Below are positions 1-9,342 of a stretch of DNA of 64,000 bases, piece by piece. Numbering within the stretch: the first letter of the stretch is position 1; every line of letters starts with the position of its first letter. The stretch lies in assembly GCA_003151155.1 (NCBI GenBank), contig PLWX01000081.1, positions 1 to 64,000 of the forward strand, in the 5' to 3' direction. The position numbers were made by a program, and so were the translations under genes. Below the pieces are notes generated by a model. The model was not told the origin of the DNA, ran no database searches, and saw only the letters and a list, made by a program, of their open reading frames with translations. This DNA comes from Acidobacteriaceae bacterium (GTDB lineage: Bacteria > Acidobacteriota > Terriglobia > Terriglobales > Acidobacteriaceae).

Positions 1-121
1 CGAATTAATGACTCAGGACACTAGCCTGCTAACCCCATTTACGACATCCAAGAGAGCGCGACTTCGGTCGCGCTTTTGTCGTTCTGGACACGCTTCGCAC
101 ATTTCTATAACCTTCCGGTTC

Positions 122-1624
122 ATGAATCGCCGAGACTTTGTTCGCACTACCTCCCTTGCGGCAGCCGGTGCCGCTTTGTCGCGTTTTTCTTTCGCTTCCA
201 CCTCCGACCTGCAACCGATCTTTTCCGAAATTGAAAAGCGTCATGACGAAGCCGTCAAACGCCTCCAGTCCTGGATCCGCCAGCCGTCCATCGCCGCAGA
301 AAATCGCGGCATGAACGAAGGTTGCGAGATGATGATGAACCTGCTCCGCGATGCGGGATTTCAGCAGGTCTCCAAGGTTCCCACCGATGGCCAACCCGGG
401 GTCTTCGCCACTCTCGATGCCGGCGCCCCTCGCACCCTGGGCCTGTATTTCATGTACGACGTGAAACAAGTCGATCCTTCCGAATGGTCTTCTCCTCCCT
501 TCGACGCCGCCCTCGTCGACAAGCCGGAACTCGGCAAGGTCATCGTCGGACGCGGAGCCGTCAATCAGAAGGGTCCGGAGTCTGCGTTCCTCGCAGCCCT
601 GCATGCCATCCGCGGTGCCGGTCGCAAACTGCCCGTCAACTTTGTCTTCGTCGCGGAAGGCGAAGAAGAAATTGGCTCACCCCACTTTCCTCAGGTGGTA
701 CGCCGTCCGGAAACTCTCGCCGCATTGAAAAAATGCACCGGCGTCTTCATGCCCCACGCCACCCAGGATCGCGATGGTAGCGTGACCACCACCTTCGGAT
801 CGAAAGGTGTTGTCGAACTCGAACTGGTTTCTTCTGGTGAGAAATGGGGACGCGGTCCGTCGAAAGATGTGCACTCCTCTCTCAAGGCTGAACTCGACAG
901 TCCCGTATGGCACCTGGTGGAAGCGCTCGCCACGCTAGTCGGTCCCGACGGCAACACCATCGCGATCGAAAATTACACGAAGGACGTTCGTCCGGTTTCT
1001 GCTGCGGAAAAAGCCATGATCGTCGACGCCGCCAAGCGCCTCAACGAAGACACCATGAAAAAGCAATTCGGCGTGAAACGCTGGATGCACGATGCCACTT
1101 GGGAGCAGGCGCTCGAAATGCTCCAGAGCCAGCCGACCGTCAACATCGAAGGTCTCGTCGGCGGCTACACCGGTCCCGGTGGCAAAACCGTTCTCGGTCA
1201 TCGCGCCGTCGCCAAGATGGACCTCCGTCTGGTCCCCGATATGACCGCTGCCAACGCGCTCGCCTCACTCAAAGCGCATCTCGCAAAACACGGCTTCGAA
1301 GACATCGAGGTCAATATGACCGGCGGTTACGATCCCACCAGCACTCCCTACGACGCCGCGATCCTCCGCGCCGAAGAGAACGTGTACAAACGCGCCGGCA
1401 TCGAACCCATCAAACTGCCCCGCAACGCCGGATCGTGGCCCGGCTACGTCTTCACCGGCGAACCGCTCAAACTTGCTGCCGGACATTTCGGTCTCGGCCA
1501 CGGCAGCGGCGCGCACGCCCCGAACGAGTACTACGTCATCGAATCGTCAAATCCGAAAGTCCAGGGATACGATGGCGCGGTGAAGTCCTACGTCGAATAC
1601 CTCTACGAACTCGCTACCATCTAG
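122..1624 (+). CDS. Tat-exported M20-family peptidase-like protein
   Basis: Secreted member of the M20/M25/M40 metallopeptidase superfamily (about 500 residues). I start it at the ATG at 122 because the protein then begins MNRRDFVRTTSLAAAGAA, a clear twin-arginine signal (RRDF plus hydrophobic segment); the in-frame upstream ATG at 8 would bury it. The family's glutamate pair is visible in AEGEEEIGS (about residues 179-186), and a C-terminal HAPNE motif carries the usual last histidine. However, the first metal-ligand motif, normally GHxD, reads FMYD (about residue 110), and the bridging Asp of the GRGxxDxKG motif is Asn (GRGAVNQKG). Two canonical zinc ligands are therefore replaced, so peptidase activity is doubtful. 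The fold assignment is firm; substrate unknown. The first gene in the window, followed by a good terminator. Confidence 0.85.
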   Translation: MNRRDFVRTTSLAAAGAALSRFSFASTSDLQPIFSEIEKRHDEAVKRLQSWIRQPSIAAENRGMNEGCEMMMNLLRDAGFQQVSKVPTDGQPGVFATLDAGAPRTLGLYFMYDVKQVDPSEWSSPPFDAALVDKPELGKVIVGRGAVNQKGPESAFLAALHAIRGAGRKLPVNFVFVAEGEEEIGSPHFPQVVRRPETLAALKKCTGVFMPHATQDRDGSVTTTFGSKGVVELELVSSGEKWGRGPSKDVHSSLKAELDSPVWHLVEALATLVGPDGNTIAIENYTKDVRPVSAAEKAMIVDAAKRLNEDTMKKQFGVKRWMHDATWEQALEMLQSQPTVNIEGLVGGYTGPGGKTVLGHRAVAKMDLRLVPDMTAANALASLKAHLAKHGFEDIEVNMTGGYDPTSTPYDAAILRAEENVYKRAGIEPIKLPRNAGSWPGYVFTGEPLKLAAGHFGLGHGSGAHAPNEYYVIESSNPKVQGYDGAVKSYVEYLYELATI

Positions 1625-1640
1625 CCACATTGACCCAACA

Positions 1641-1669
1641 AAAAGCGCGGCGTAAGCCGCGCTTTTATT
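1641..1669 (+). terminator. Rho-independent terminator after the M20-like gene
   Basis: Stem GCGCGGC / GCCGCGC (1645-1651 and 1656-1662) with a GTAA loop, followed by TTTTATT and preceded by AAAA. It begins 17 bases past the stop codon of the M20-like gene. Confidence 0.8.
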
Positions 1670-1724
1670 CTCTGATTTGACGGGGCCGCGCCCAGATTTG
1701 CGGCCACGACTCACCGCACCCTCA

Positions 1725-1764
1725 TCTTGTCATTGCGAGGAACGCAGCGACGTGGCAATCTGCT
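1725..1764 (+). repeat. 40-bp dispersed repeat, copy 1
   Basis: Begins TCTTGTCATTGCGAGGAACG and matches positions 9261-9300 at 39 of 40 bases (only T/C at the base before GGCAATCTGCT). The core GTCATTGCGAGGAACG...GGCAATCTGC resembles a REP-like element seen between genes in many bacteria. Here it lies just past the 3' end of the methylmalonyl-CoA mutase gene (opposite strand). Confidence 0.8.
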
Positions 1765-1777
1765 TTTCTGCCGGAAG

Positions 1778-3412
1778 CTAGATCACCACTGCTTCCTTAT
1801 ATTCCCCAAACACCTTCCGCAACGTGTCAGCAATCTCGCCCACCGTCGCGTATTTCTCCACCGCATCGATAATCCTCGGCATCACGTTGTCGCCATTTCG
1901 CGCCGCGTCTTCCACCGCCTGTAAAGCGCTATACCACGTCGCCTTGTCGCGACGTTGCCGCAGCGCCTTCAATCGTTCCACCTGCTTCGGTTCCAGCGTC
2001 GGATCGATCACCTGCAATGGAATTTCGCTGTGCTCATCCACGTGGAATTTGTTTACGCCCACCAGTACTGCTTCATGATGGTCCACGCTCTTCTGAAACT
2101 CGTACGCCGCATTTTGAATTTCCTGCTGCACGAATCCCTTCTCGATGGCTTTCAGCATCCCGCCCATCGCATCCACTTTCTCGATATACTCCAGCGCCCG
2201 CTTCTCGATTTCGCTCGTCAGCGACTCCATGTAATAGGAACCAGCCAGCGGATCGATCGTCTGCGTCACGCCTGATTCGTATGCGATGACCTGTTGCGTA
2301 CGCAATGCCAGCCGTGCCGAATTTTCTGTCGGCAGCGCCAGCGCTTCATCGAACGAATTGGTATGCAACGACTGCGTTCCGCCCAGCACCGCCGCCATCG
2401 CCTGGATCGCCGTCCGCACGATATTCACTTCCGGCTGCTGCGCCGTCAGCGAAGATCCCGCCGTTTGCGTATGGAACCGCAGCATCAGCGCCTTTGGATT
2501 GGTAGCGCCAAACCGCTCGCGCATGATCTTCGCCCACATCCTTCGCGCCGCCCGGAACTTCGCCACTTCTTCCAGGAAATTTCGGTCGCAGGAAAAGAAG
2601 AACGAAAGCCGCGGACCGAAATCATCCACCGCCAGCCCCGCATTCTTCGCCGCCTGTACGTACGTGATTCCATCCGCCAGCGTGAACGCCACTTCCTGCA
2701 CCGCCGTCGAACCCGCCTCGCGCATGTGGTAGCCCGAAATAGAGATCGTGTTCCACTCCGGCACGTTCTCATTGCAGAACGCAAACAGATCCGTGATCAG
2801 CCGCATCCCCTGCTTCGGCGGATAAATATACGTTCCGCGCGCAATGTACTCCTTCAGAATGTCGTTCTGCACCGTGCCGCTGATTTTCTTGATGTTTGCG
2901 CCGTTCCGTTTCGCTACCGCGATATACAGCGAAAGCAAAATCGTCGCCGTCGAGTTGATCGTCATCGACGTTGAAACTTTTTCCAGGTCGATGCCGTTGA
3001 ACAATCGCTCCATATCCTCGACTGAATCGATCGCGACTCCGACTTTTCCCACTTCGCCCAGCGCGAACTCGTGGTCCGAGTCATAACCAATCTGCGTCGG
3101 CAGATCGAAAGCCACGCTCAGCCCCGACGTCCCCTGGCTCAGCAGGTACTTGTATCTCTTGTTCGACGCCTCCGCGTCACCCATGCCGGCATACTGCCGC
3201 ATCGTCCACAGTCGCCCCCGATACATCGTGGGCTGCACCCCACGCGTATACGGAAATTGTCCAGGCTGGTTGAGGTCGGTTTCGTAGTTTATGGATTCGA
3301 GGTCGGCAGGACCGTAAACGAGTTTTACGGGAATGTTAGAAGTAGTGCGAGCTTCCGGAACGGCTGGCTTTTTCTTTTCAGCTGGTGCTGCGGGTGTTAT
3401 GGCATTGGCCAT
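1778..3412 (-). CDS. mcmA: Methylmalonyl-CoA mutase, catalytic (large-type) subunit lacking the B12 domain
   Basis: Catalytic TIM-barrel subunit of a coenzyme-B12-dependent acyl-CoA mutase (544 residues), interconverting methylmalonyl-CoA and succinyl-CoA. The substrate-contacting segment runs from TMYRGR (Met63, Arg67) to WTMRQYAG (Thr70, Arg72, Tyr74). Arg192 lies in ARGTYIYPP and His229 in SGYHM. The Tyr/Arg pair fits methylmalonyl-CoA rather than isobutyryl-CoA specificity. The protein stops before a cobalamin-binding domain (no DxHxxG), so like Bacillus/archaeal two-part enzymes it must pair with a separate small subunit, which is not in this window. A Pro/Lys-rich tail of about 25 residues precedes the barrel. 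It is downstream of a small membrane-protein gene on the same strand, 47 bases away. Confidence 0.93.
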   Translation of the reverse strand: MANAITPAAPAEKKKPAVPEARTTSNIPVKLVYGPADLESINYETDLNQPGQFPYTRGVQPTMYRGRLWTMRQYAGMGDAEASNKRYKYLLSQGTSGLSVAFDLPTQIGYDSDHEFALGEVGKVGVAIDSVEDMERLFNGIDLEKVSTSMTINSTATILLSLYIAVAKRNGANIKKISGTVQNDILKEYIARGTYIYPPKQGMRLITDLFAFCNENVPEWNTISISGYHMREAGSTAVQEVAFTLADGITYVQAAKNAGLAVDDFGPRLSFFFSCDRNFLEEVAKFRAARRMWAKIMRERFGATNPKALMLRFHTQTAGSSLTAQQPEVNIVRTAIQAMAAVLGGTQSLHTNSFDEALALPTENSARLALRTQQVIAYESGVTQTIDPLAGSYYMESLTSEIEKRALEYIEKVDAMGGMLKAIEKGFVQQEIQNAAYEFQKSVDHHEAVLVGVNKFHVDEHSEIPLQVIDPTLEPKQVERLKALRQRRDKATWYSALQAVEDAARNGDNVMPRIIDAVEKYATVGEIADTLRKVFGEYKEAVVI

Positions 3413-3459
3413 GGGACGGCCCTCTTCTTAGTAAAAGTATGGAAATAAAATCGGTATGG

Positions 3460-3813
3460 CTATTTCCGGCGTGCCCTCCAGAAGGAAGTGACGCCGAACC
3501 ACACAAAGAGGAGAGCGAGCGCCCCGGCGATGTACACCCGGTTTATGTCGGCTTTACCGGCAAGGTGCAGTTGATACTCCCGCCATCCCGCGCCGCCGCA
3601 CACCGTGGCGAACACCAGGAAAAAGAACCCGGTTACCTCTAGCCATAAGATGTGCGTGGTTTTGCGGACAGCCTTCGCGGTTGTCCCGAAGCCGGCTCCA
3701 GCCGCTTTCAGGAACCTGCCCCTGGCCTTTGGATTCAACGCGTGCCGGGCCACCGAGCCCAGTCCCGCGCCAATCGACCCCGCCACACTCCGGTTTTGCG
3801 GTGCTTCGCTCAA
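3460..3813 (-). CDS. Small membrane protein, unknown function
   Basis: 117 residues, not assigned to a family. The N-terminal half is soluble and basic (Gly/Ala/Arg/Lys-rich). Two hydrophobic segments follow, around residues 56-74 (ILWLEVTGFFFLVFATVCGG) and 90-110 (VYIAGALALLFVWFGVTSFW), and the end is RARRK, so the C-terminus is probably cytoplasmic. It lies directly upstream of the methylmalonyl-CoA mutase gene on the same strand with a 47-base gap, so co-transcription is likely, but no functional tie is visible. Confidence 0.75.
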   Translation of the reverse strand: MSEAPQNRSVAGSIGAGLGSVARHALNPKARGRFLKAAGAGFGTTAKAVRKTTHILWLEVTGFFFLVFATVCGGAGWREYQLHLAGKADINRVYIAGALALLFVWFGVTSFWRARRK

Positions 3814-3978
3814 ACTAAGATTCTACGCCCCTGCCTCAATAAATTTGTCCCGCAAGCGTGGGACAGCAATCACATTTTGCCCCTAAGTTGCATCCAAGTA
3901 TTTGACGGGTGGACAGTTCCACGAGATGCCACCGGGTCACAGGTCCCCGGCACGTATCCGGTGACCAGGGGAATAACG

Positions 3979-4275
3979 GTGGACGAAAACCTTAAACAGC
4001 TCTTCGAACAGCTTGGCGAGGCGATGAACCAGTCCCTCGCGAATTCCGACGAAGTCGCTAGCGTGATCGGTCAGATCAAGTCCAGCGGCTACGACGTGTT
4101 CCTCGCCTTCGAGGCCACTATCGGATTCAGCAAGCAGGAAGACGAAGAAACGCAGTCGGTAAAAAGTGGACCTACGCTGGTCAATGCCGGGAATCATGAG
4201 CCCGAGTTCAAAGTGAGCTCGCAGGATGAGCGCTTCCTCAAGTCGCTGCGCATTCGGCTCGACGACGTCGCTTAG
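3979..4275 (+). CDS. Conserved small soluble protein, unknown function
   Basis: 98 residues if it starts at GTG 3979, which has AGGGGA seven bases upstream; the longer open frame to 3652 runs through sequence antisense to the neighbouring gene and has no likely start. The protein is acidic and probably helical (DENLKQLFEQLGEAMNQSL) with no signal peptide, membrane segment or cysteine motif. It ends 135 bases before glgC. Function not recognised. The reading frame and ribosome-binding site support a real gene. Confidence 0.65.
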   Translation: MDENLKQLFEQLGEAMNQSLANSDEVASVIGQIKSSGYDVFLAFEATIGFSKQEDEETQSVKSGPTLVNAGNHEPEFKVSSQDERFLKSLRIRLDDVA

Positions 4276-4410
4276 CGTACTGCCTGGCGAACTTTCTCTG
4301 TGCTACCATCGAGTCCCAATTTTTTTGGGAACGCGGCAGATCACTGGGCCGCACTCGCGGACTCAGTTAGCTCCCTAACGATCTTTTGTATCCAGCACTA
4401 GCGAGAGACG

Positions 4411-5664
4411 ATGATCGAGACTTTAGGAGTACTTTTGGCTGGCGGCGCCGGAGAGCGCCTATATCCTCTAACGCGTGACCGGGCGAAGCCCGCCGTCAAT
4501 TTCGGCGGAATCTATCGCATCATCGATATCACTCTTTCCAATTGCATCAACTCCGGTCTGCGTCGCGTTTACATCCTCACGCAATATAAAGCCCTTTCGC
4601 TGAATCGCCACATCCGCGAAGGTTGGAGCGGCATCGTCGGCAACGAACTCGGTGAATTCATCGAGATCCTGCCGCCCATGAAGCGGGTCAGCGAAAACTG
4701 GTACATGGGCACCGCCGATGCGGTTTACCAGAATATTTATTCCATCGGCTCCGAGCAGCCGCGCTACGTGCTGATCCTCTCAGGCGATCACATCTACAAG
4801 ATGAATTATGACCTGATGATGCGCCAGCACCAGGACTCCGGTGCAGACGTGACCCTGGCAACTATCCTCATCGACCCCTCGGAGACGCGCCACTTTGGCG
4901 TGGTCGACATCGATAACGACAGCCGCGTCACCGGCTTTGAAGAAAAACCGAAGAGCACGAAGACCCGCTCTCCGTACGATGCCTCGAAAGTTTCCGCATC
5001 GATGGGCATCTATATTTTCAATACCGATGTGCTTATCCCCGTCCTGTTGAAAGACGCCGAGGACGCAACTTCCAAGCACGACTTCGGGCACAACATCCTG
5101 CCCAAGATGGTCGGCGAGTACAAGGTGTACTCCTACAATTTCATCGACGAGAACAAGAAGGAAGCGCTCTACTGGCGCGACGTGGGTACGCTCGACGCCT
5201 ACTACGAAGCCAATCTCGACCTCGTCAGCGTCGCCCCGGTCTTCAACCTGTACGACAAGGCGTGGCCGATCCGTACCCACCAGCGGCAATATCCGCCCGC
5301 GAAGTTCGTCTTCGCCGAGCAGGGCCGCATGGGAACCGCCCTCGACTCCGTTGTCTCCATGGGCTGTATCGTCTCCGGCGGCACCGTGCGCAATTGCGTG
5401 CTCTCACCCGACGTCCGTGTGAACTCTTTCTCGGAAGTCGATTCCAGCATTCTCTTCTCGCACGTCAACGTCGGCCGGCACTGCCGTATCCGTCGCGCCA
5501 TTATCGATCGCGACGTCCACATCCCGGAAGGCACGGTCATCGGCTTCGATCCCGAAAGCGATCGCCAGAAGTATCACGTAACTGACAGCGGCATCACCGT
5601 CGTCACCCGCGACTACTCTCTCTTCGAGAGCCCCGTCGAGGTCGATTACTTCACTTCGGAGTAG
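4411..5664 (+). CDS. glgC: Glucose-1-phosphate adenylyltransferase (ADP-glucose pyrophosphorylase)
   Basis: Makes ADP-glucose from ATP and glucose-1-phosphate, the committed step of bacterial glycogen synthesis. 417 residues, typical for GlgC. The nucleotide-binding loop is at the N-terminus (LLAGGAGERLYPLTRDRAKP), followed by the glucose-1-P region (GTADAVYQN, LSGDHIYKM, GFEEKP) and a C-terminal left-handed beta-helix (from about residue 300) that in the family carries oligomerisation and allosteric sites. No other glycogen gene lies in the window, so it appears to be a stand-alone unit. It converges with the next gene, 21 bases away. Confidence 0.97.
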   Translation: MIETLGVLLAGGAGERLYPLTRDRAKPAVNFGGIYRIIDITLSNCINSGLRRVYILTQYKALSLNRHIREGWSGIVGNELGEFIEILPPMKRVSENWYMGTADAVYQNIYSIGSEQPRYVLILSGDHIYKMNYDLMMRQHQDSGADVTLATILIDPSETRHFGVVDIDNDSRVTGFEEKPKSTKTRSPYDASKVSASMGIYIFNTDVLIPVLLKDAEDATSKHDFGHNILPKMVGEYKVYSYNFIDENKKEALYWRDVGTLDAYYEANLDLVSVAPVFNLYDKAWPIRTHQRQYPPAKFVFAEQGRMGTALDSVVSMGCIVSGGTVRNCVLSPDVRVNSFSEVDSSILFSHVNVGRHCRIRRAIIDRDVHIPEGTVIGFDPESDRQKYHVTDSGITVVTRDYSLFESPVEVDYFTSE

Positions 5665-5685
5665 AACTCCGATCGATCTGGATCT

Positions 5686-6609
5686 TCACGACTGCAGTGG
5701 CGTATCGACGTCGACGGCAGCCGTGACTGTCATCCCCGCTTTAATTTGTGCTTCGTCGCCGTGCGCCGCCAGGCCCGCGATCCCAACCACCGGCACCAAC
5801 AGGAAGCCCATCGCCCGCCCGTAATGGTCTGCACCTTGCAGCGACTCCCCACCCTTCAGCGTAATCTGCTTACCGCCCACCGTGATGGAATGAACTTCAA
5901 AAGCAACGTCTCCCGGAACTCCTGCATGTCCCGCATGATCGGCCACGGTGATCACCGCATCCACCGGGGTGCCCTTCGGCAATACCACACGCTCGCCGAC
6001 GGTCACATCCTGGGCGAGGAGCAACGGGAATGCATCTCCTACTTCCACCGTCTTCGAGTTAATGTTGGAACCGGTCACCAGTTGCAGTTGTGTCCCGGCA
6101 CGAAGCACTCCGTCGGTGGAGATCGCTGAGGCCTGCATCGCAGGCTGCGTCCCTGGAACCGAGTACTTGGCGCTGCTGATCGGACTGCGAAGCATGCTCG
6201 GTGCGATCGCGATGGCTTGCAACTGCATTGTCGCGTCGATCGGAATTGGCCCGTCATATCGCCGGGAAGCAGTCGTCGGCGTCCAACCGTTCGTCGTGTA
6301 ATAGATGACCGCGTAATGCGTCCGTGACTTCAGCCGCACCGTGGTTCCCGCCTTCACCGTCCCCGCTTTCACGGAGAACTGTGGAGGCGTCGTGCAGACC
6401 ACCGCCGGCGTCGTAGCCGTCGTCGTAGCCGTCGTCGATGCCTGTTGTTGCGCCTGTTGCATTTGCTGCATAGCCTGCGCATTCGCCTGTGCGGCTTGCT
6501 GCATCGTTTGATCAGTAGCCTGTTGTGCCTGTTGCGCTGCGAATGTCCCTGGATCCTGCGCAAATGCGGAAGTACAGCCAAGAACCAACACCAGAAGATG
6601 AACTTTCAT
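5686..6609 (-). CDS. Secreted protein with a CHB_HEX_C-like beta-sandwich domain
   Basis: About 307 residues. I start it at MKVHLLVLVLGCTSAFAQ, a good Sec signal peptide, rather than seven codons upstream. After a Gln/Ala-rich low-complexity stretch (about residues 20-60) comes a segment resembling the chitobiase/hexosaminidase C-terminal domain (VIYYTTNGWTPTTASRRYDGPI), a small immunoglobulin-like fold often found in secreted bacterial proteins. The C-terminal 130 residues form a second beta-rich domain with a Gly-rich hydrophobic stretch near the end. Probably periplasmic or surface-exposed; no catalytic motif seen. Transcribed away from the large alpha/beta hydrolase at 6841. Confidence 0.75.
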   Translation of the reverse strand: MKVHLLVLVLGCTSAFAQDPGTFAAQQAQQATDQTMQQAAQANAQAMQQMQQAQQQASTTATTTATTPAVVCTTPPQFSVKAGTVKAGTTVRLKSRTHYAVIYYTTNGWTPTTASRRYDGPIPIDATMQLQAIAIAPSMLRSPISSAKYSVPGTQPAMQASAISTDGVLRAGTQLQLVTGSNINSKTVEVGDAFPLLLAQDVTVGERVVLPKGTPVDAVITVADHAGHAGVPGDVAFEVHSITVGGKQITLKGGESLQGADHYGRAMGFLLVPVVGIAGLAAHGDEAQIKAGMTVTAAVDVDTPLQS

Positions 6610-6840
6610 ACGCCCACCACCTCGTACCACGACTCTCGACTCAAGACATCCACCTGTGGTGACGAATGCCTGTAAAAAACGTACTCTGGCACGCCCTCTC
6701 CTTCAAGTAACGAAGTGCAAGGAATATCAGCACTTTCGTGACAGAACCAGCTATGAACCGAAAAGCCTATTTGAATGCACGCTATATGCCTGCACTTGTG
6801 GGAGGGACAGAGGCCCACCCGTCAATGCTATCCTTCCCGC
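6610..6840. other. Divergent intergenic region
   Basis: 231 bases between the secreted CHB_HEX_C-type gene and the alpha/beta hydrolase, which are transcribed apart; it must hold both promoters. I see no convincing sigma-70 pair or operator. Confidence 0.4.
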
Positions 6841-8856
6841 ATGCCACACCCCCGCCCTGCCGCTATCCTGTTTTTTTTCATCGCGATGTTGCCAGGCGCT
6901 CAGGCGCGCGTAACCCACGTGGACATCGAATCCCGCAAAGACGTCCTGAACGGCCAGTCCTTCGGGGATGCGGGATCGTACGAGCGCATCACCGGCCGCA
7001 TTTACTTTTCGTTGCCCGTCGCTAATCCTCACAACCAGTCGATCGTCGACCTTTCCAACGCCGCGAACTTGAAAGACGGCGAAGTGGAATTCTCTTCCGA
7101 CTTTGTCGCCACCCGTCCCAAGGACGCGCAAAAATCCAACGGTTCTCTTCTTCTTGAGGTTCCCAACCGCGGACATGCCCGCATTCTCTCGCTCGTCGAT
7201 GGCGGGGATATCGATCTTTCCGCCGATGCCGGCGACGCGTGGCTGCTCCGTAATGGCTTCACCATCGTGAGCCTGGGTTGGCAATGGGACGCCAACGGCG
7301 CCGACGCTCTTCACTTCTACGCTCCTATTGCAAAAATAAACGGTAAGACCATCACCGGCCTGCTGCGCGGCGACATTACGCCGTCGAAGGCCCTGGAAGA
7401 GATTCCCCTCGGCCATCACATCGGAGGCACCATCGGCGGCACTGAATATCCTGTCGCCGCACCCGACGACCCGCGCAACGTCTTGACCGTGCGTGACTTC
7501 CGCAGCGCGCCGCGTACCGTGATTCCCCGCGCCGATTGGCAGTTTGCCCAACTCGTCGACGGCAAACTCGTCGCCAGCGATCGTCACATCTATCTCAAAA
7601 GCGGTTTCCAGCCCGGCAAGATCTACGAATACGTTTACGTTGTCGAAAACCCCGTAATCGCCGGAGGAAGTTTCGCCGCCATCCGCGACTTCGCCTCTTA
7701 CGCCAAGCACGCCCCCGATGCCATCACGCCGGCGAAGCGTGTCTACAGCGAAGGCATCTCGCAAAACGGACGCTTCCTTCGCGATTTCTTATATCAGGGC
7801 TTTAACGCCGACGAAGAAGGTCGCATCTCCCTCGATGGCGTCCTCGCCCACGTCGCCGGCGCCGGACGCGGCAGCTTTAACTACCGCTTCGCGCAGCCCT
7901 CCCGCGATGCCCAACCCACCTCCTCCATCTTCTTCCCCACCGATGTCTTCCCTTTCACCGATGAACCCGAAAAAGATCCCGTGACCGGAGACCACGGCGG
8001 CCTCCTCGATCGCGCGATGGCCGATCACGTCGTTCCTAAGATTTTCTTTTCCAATACCTCTTACGAGTATTGGGGTCGCGCCTGTGCGTTGATTCACGTT
8101 ACCGCCGACGGCAAACACGATGTCCACATTTCCGACAACGTTCGCGTCTACCACTTCACCGGATTGCAGCACTTCTCCGGCCCCTTCCCGCCCGCCAAAG
8201 GAAAGGCGGAGATGTTGGGTCAGGAGCCGCAGTCGCCGCTTCCCATCAAGTATTTCTGGCGCGCCATGATCGCGAACATGGATGCATGGGTTCGCAACAA
8301 CACTCCTCCGCCTGCCAGTAGCTATCCGAAGCTTGCCGAACGAACTCTCGTTCCTCTCGCTTCCTATTCGTTTCCCAATCTGCCCGGCGTGAATAAGCCG
8401 CATGAGGCCAGTGAAGCCTTTCGTCTCGACTTCGGTCCTGCTTGGCGCAAAGGCATTCTGACCATCCAGCCACCCAGAGTCGCCGCAGCTTTTCCGGTGC
8501 TCGTGCCTGCGGTAGACGAAGACGGAAACGAACGCGATGGTGTACGCCTGCCGGAAATCACCGTCCCCCTCGCTACCTACACCGGATGGAATCTCCGCGA
8601 CCCTTCGATCGGCGCTCCCGATCAGCGCGTCCCCTTCGAGGTATCGGATATCGCTTTTCCCCGAACCGCCGCCGATCGAACCGCTTCGGGTGACCCCCGA
8701 AAATCCATTGCCGAGCGATACAAAGACCGAAAAGACTACCTATCGCGCTACAAAGCTGCTGTCGATGACCTGGTGATTCGGCACTGGATCCTCCCCGAGG
8801 ACTCCGCCCCGCTGATAAAACGCGGCGAACTTGAATGGGAGCAAGCCACGAAGTAA
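6841..8856 (+). CDS. Secreted alpha/beta hydrolase-domain protein
   Basis: 671 residues from ATG 6841, which opens MPHPRPAAILFFFIAMLPGAQA, a Sec signal; upstream in-frame starts lack this. It belongs to the large secreted alpha/beta-hydrolase-domain family common in acidobacteria and proteobacteria, recognised by YSEGISQNGRFLRDFLYQGF (about residue 300), where the Ser of GISQNG is the likely nucleophile, and by FPTDVF / DGVLAHVAG blocks. Substrate unknown; the family is usually annotated only as hydrolase. No partner genes nearby; a 750-base repeat-rich gap follows it. Confidence 0.82.
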   Translation: MPHPRPAAILFFFIAMLPGAQARVTHVDIESRKDVLNGQSFGDAGSYERITGRIYFSLPVANPHNQSIVDLSNAANLKDGEVEFSSDFVATRPKDAQKSNGSLLLEVPNRGHARILSLVDGGDIDLSADAGDAWLLRNGFTIVSLGWQWDANGADALHFYAPIAKINGKTITGLLRGDITPSKALEEIPLGHHIGGTIGGTEYPVAAPDDPRNVLTVRDFRSAPRTVIPRADWQFAQLVDGKLVASDRHIYLKSGFQPGKIYEYVYVVENPVIAGGSFAAIRDFASYAKHAPDAITPAKRVYSEGISQNGRFLRDFLYQGFNADEEGRISLDGVLAHVAGAGRGSFNYRFAQPSRDAQPTSSIFFPTDVFPFTDEPEKDPVTGDHGGLLDRAMADHVVPKIFFSNTSYEYWGRACALIHVTADGKHDVHISDNVRVYHFTGLQHFSGPFPPAKGKAEMLGQEPQSPLPIKYFWRAMIANMDAWVRNNTPPPASSYPKLAERTLVPLASYSFPNLPGVNKPHEASEAFRLDFGPAWRKGILTIQPPRVAAAFPVLVPAVDEDGNERDGVRLPEITVPLATYTGWNLRDPSIGAPDQRVPFEVSDIAFPRTAADRTASGDPRKSIAERYKDRKDYLSRYKAAVDDLVIRHWILPEDSAPLIKRGELEWEQATK

Positions 8857-8870
8857 ACGTGCCGGGGTGC

Positions 8871-8908
8871 CCCATCCTAGCTCGCCGCATTTGGCGAGAT
8901 AGGGTGGG
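8871..8908. repeat. Imperfect palindrome, REP-like
   Basis: Arms CCCATCCTAGCTCGCC (8871-8886) and GGCGAGATAGGGTGGG (8893-8908) pair with two mismatches around a 6-base loop. It begins 14 bases after the alpha/beta-hydrolase stop codon and may also act as its terminator, though no T-run follows. Confidence 0.6.
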
Positions 8909-9260
8909 TCTAAGAAGAAGCGCCGTAGGCGCCTCCCCGTTCTTGCTTCGTTCGAAGCGACACTCATCGGACGATCTTGATCGTTCGCGTGCTCCGGGTA
9001 AAGCGACGCCTCAACGAACTCCAACCCCTTCAGGGGTGGCAGGCGCTTACCAGCGAGGCGACCGGCCTCGCGCCGCTGGAATCTTGAAACCCCTGTCAAC
9101 CCCCAAAACCGAGCCAATTTCCCGCATCTCCCACACTCCAAACCAGATATAAACTTCCAAAAAGTGTCCGGTTTACCCCCTTCAACTTGGTATTCTAAGA
9201 AATAGGGGCAATACAGAATCGCGGCCAGCCACGAACGACGCCAGCACCGATCACGCACTC

Positions 9261-9300
9261 TCTTGTCATTGCGAGGAACGCAGCGACGCGGCAATCTGCT
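9261..9300 (+). repeat. 40-bp dispersed repeat, copy 2
   Basis: Same orientation as the copy at 1725-1764 and identical except for one base. The flanking sequences also share GCGGCCA...CACG on the upstream side, hinting that the true unit is longer. Confidence 0.8.
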
Positions 9301-9318
9301 GTTTCTGGCCGCTAACTC

Positions 9319-9342
9319 TAGTCTTTTGAATAGTCTTTTGAA
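9319..9342 (+). repeat. 12-base perfect tandem duplication
   Basis: TAGTCTTTTGAA occurs twice head to tail (9319-9330 and 9331-9342), at the left edge of the AT-rich dispersed repeat. Confidence 0.75.

Noticed and set aside
907-1680. 257-residue plus frame inside the M20-like gene
   Set aside because: Arg/Ser/His-rich out-of-frame translation with no start signal; shadow of the M20-like gene.
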